From: Leptolinea sp. UBA4782
GTDB lineage: Bacteria > Chloroflexota > Anaerolineae > Anaerolineales > Anaerolineaceae
Reading direction: 5' to 3'
DNA: 44,974 nt
Assembly (NCBI GenBank): GCA_002403095.1
Contig: DHHC01000033.1
Coordinates: 1 to 44,974 of the forward strand
In this document: positions 43,271-44,974 of the stretch, piece after piece
Layout of the letters: each line of letters starts with the position of its first letter
How positions within the stretch are numbered: position 1 is the first letter of the stretch
Position numbers and translations under genes: made by a program
The notes under the pieces: model-generated
Seen by the model: only the letters and a program-made list of their open reading frames with translations
What the model was told of the DNA's origin: nothing
Databases searched by the model: none

Positions 43271-44869
43271 ATGCAGCCCGTATTAAAAATTTTCAATCTT
43301 TCTAAGAGCTACAGCCTGGTACCCGTTTTTTCCGGTGTGAACCTGGATTTGCATGCAGGTGAAGTGCTGGGTATCGCCGGAAGGAGCGGAACAGGAAAAA
43401 CTGCTCTGGCGACCATTATCGGAGGGTTATTATCGCCGACAGAAGGTGAAATGTTTATTTCCGGTAAAAAGGTGCGGTGGCCATTTGACGCACGAAAGTA
43501 CGGTATTGAACTTATCCCACAAAACCCTGAAATTGTGAATGAATTGGATATCACCTCCAACGTGTTTATGGGAAATGAGGTTGCCGGCATTACACATAAA
43601 AACGGGAAATTCATTAATGGCCAAAAATGGATGGATCAAACCACAGCGGAAATCCTGCGGGAGCTTAATTTTGAGTATGATTCACTCAGGCATAAGGCGC
43701 TGGATTTAACTGGCGAGCAAAGGCAAATGCTTGCCATTGCCCGTGCGATGGTCAAGCCTGCAAATATCATGGTAATTGATGATATAACCGCGATGCTGAA
43801 TTACCCCAATCAACAGAAAGTCCTTTCCCTTATCCAGATCTGGAGAGACGAGGGTCGATCGGTGTTGTATTTTAGCAACAACCTCGATCATCTTTTTGCG
43901 GTGACCGATGAGATCCTTGTAATTTGTGACAGCACCCGAACCAGGTTATTTCGAACTGACGAAACAGGCCGCGAAGAGGTTGTAGGCGCCATGGTCGGCA
44001 CTACCGATCAGGAGCAAATTACACCTTTCATCTGGGCATTAGATAATTTTTATAGAGCCAGGCAGCGGGCTGAAGAATTACGCCAGAATCAAATACTCCT
44101 CCAGCGGGATCTTTTCGAGCAAGATACCATCAACAAACAACTCATCAATCAATTGAATAAACAGGTGCTCGCTCTGGACGAAGCCAACCGCGCTTTGCAG
44201 GACGCTCACCGTCGGTTGATCTCACGGCGGGAGTTGGAAAGGAAACGGCTTGCCCGTGACCTGCATGATGAAACCATCCAAGACCTGTTCACAGTGAATT
44301 ACCAGCTGGAACGGCTTGAGGGGGATAGTAAAATTGCAGCCCCGGTTGCAAACAAAATCCGGGATATCCGGCTGAACATCCGGGATTTAATTGATGATTT
44401 GCGCGTCGTATGCGGGAATCTCCGCCCTCCCACCATCGATAGTTTAGGGGTAGGAGCCGCAATCACGTCGTTTGTGAATGACTGGTCAAAAAAAACCAGC
44501 ATTCAAACGGTGATCGATATAGACAACCACCTCATACGCTTGCCGGAAGAAACAGAGTTATCTATTTACCGCATTGTTCAGGAAGTCTTGCGGAATGTTG
44601 AAAAACACGCACAAGCCAGTAAGGTGGTTGTATCTCTGCAACACACATCGCCGAGAGCTTTGATGCTCGCAATCAGTGATAATGGAGTAGGTCTGCCAGA
44701 AAACTTCAATCTCTCCACCTTGCAGAAGCAGGGTCACTACGGACTGCTTGGCATCAGCGAAAGGGTGGCATTACTCGGCGGGAATATGAGCATTCTCAAT
44801 CTGGTAGATGGGGGATTAATGATACAGGCGGAAATTCCGCATCCGCGCGAGAAAAAAGCAGGTAATTAA
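43271..44869 (+). CDS. ABC-ATPase/histidine kinase fusion protein
   Basis: A 532-residue soluble protein. Residues 1-240 are an ABC ATPase resembling domain 1 of RbsA: Walker A GRSGTGKT (37-44), Q84, signature LTGEQ (146-150) and Walker B VIDD (168-171). Here the catalytic Glu is Asp (D171) and the switch His is Asn (N203), so it should bind ATP but hydrolyse it poorly. A coiled coil (about 265-325) leads to a HisKA_3 domain with H332 in RDLHDETIQD and a HATPase (N442; G-box from D470; GLLGISERVALLGG). There is no membrane segment. ATG 43271 is preferred; a TTG frame to 43241 overlaps the regulator gene. It should phosphorylate the adjacent REC-HTH-REC protein. The ABC part as a sensor of nucleotide or transporter state is inference. 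Confidence 0.9.
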   Translation: MQPVLKIFNLSKSYSLVPVFSGVNLDLHAGEVLGIAGRSGTGKTALATIIGGLLSPTEGEMFISGKKVRWPFDARKYGIELIPQNPEIVNELDITSNVFMGNEVAGITHKNGKFINGQKWMDQTTAEILRELNFEYDSLRHKALDLTGEQRQMLAIARAMVKPANIMVIDDITAMLNYPNQQKVLSLIQIWRDEGRSVLYFSNNLDHLFAVTDEILVICDSTRTRLFRTDETGREEVVGAMVGTTDQEQITPFIWALDNFYRARQRAEELRQNQILLQRDLFEQDTINKQLINQLNKQVLALDEANRALQDAHRRLISRRELERKRLARDLHDETIQDLFTVNYQLERLEGDSKIAAPVANKIRDIRLNIRDLIDDLRVVCGNLRPPTIDSLGVGAAITSFVNDWSKKTSIQTVIDIDNHLIRLPEETELSIYRIVQEVLRNVEKHAQASKVVVSLQHTSPRALMLAISDNGVGLPENFNLSTLQKQGHYGLLGISERVALLGGNMSILNLVDGGLMIQAEIPHPREKKAGN

Positions 44870-44898
44870 CTGCTGTATTTAATTTGATCCAGAAAAAC

Positions 44899-44974
44899 TT
44901 ACTTATTCCACTCTCGAAGATAATCCAATACCGCGATGGATCGTGACATATCATGACTCACCGGGGACTCGACA
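44899..44974 (-). CDS. Partial CDS, C-terminal end of an unidentified protein
   Basis: A minus-strand frame enters from the window edge and ends at TAA 44899-44901. The 24 visible codons read VESPVSHDMSRSIAVLDYLR then EWNK, which looks like a real helical C-terminus, but the family cannot be told. It converges on the kinase gene 29 bases away. No terminator is visible between them. Confidence 0.4.
   Translation of the reverse strand, partial: VESPVSHDMSRSIAVLDYLREWNK

Overview
The window looks like chromosomal DNA of a Chloroflexota bacterium, probably class Anaerolineae. The grounds are dihydroorotase and aspartate carbamoyltransferase that read like the domains of animal CAD, a PyrF-PyrE fusion, many HisKA_3-type kinases, an RbsABC-like sugar operon, and large secreted beta-helix proteins. 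This assignment is inferred from gene content only; there is no rRNA or other marker gene. No tRNA, CRISPR array or insertion sequence was seen.

Region 1 (1-12.7 kb): two paralogous secreted beta-helix proteins of about 1,160 and 1,200 residues, both on the minus strand, flank a plus-strand pyrimidine operon (pyrC, pyrB, fused pyrF-pyrE) followed by an M48 protease. Before pyrC there is a promoter, a 31-codon leader frame and an intrinsic terminator whose loop contains the leader stop codon, which suggests pyrL-style attenuation. The first beta-helix gene is bracketed by clusters of the same inverted repeats.

Region 2 (12.7-34.1 kb) is housekeeping and surface functions: a PIG-L deacetylase, LRR and PH-like proteins, a DegT aminotransferase, a methyltransferase, an M20 peptidase, a Lon-like protease behind pstSCAB, RNase HI, a WD40 lipoprotein/histidine kinase/hydrolase trio, a fatty-acid hydroxylase family protein, a thioredoxin that lacks its first active-site cysteine, SixA, a metallo-hydrolase, a lipoprotein esterase and a CNNM/TlyC-type membrane protein.

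Region 3 (34.1-45 kb) is visibly lower in GC. After a multiply frameshifted pseudogene comes a minus-strand carbohydrate operon: a clan GH-A beta-galactosidase, an unrecognised 267-residue protein, a periplasmic sugar-binding lipoprotein, a double ABC ATPase and a permease. Diverging from it is an unusual two-component pair: a REC-HTH-REC response regulator and a histidine kinase whose input domain is an ABC ATPase with degenerate catalytic motifs. The simplest reading is that this kinase reports on nucleotide or transporter state and controls the sugar operon. It is the best candidate here for an undescribed system.

Two kinds of translation start recur. Many genes have AGGAGG about 5 bases before the start. 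Several without it have a -10-like hexamer 5-8 bases before the ATG, as expected of leaderless mRNAs.
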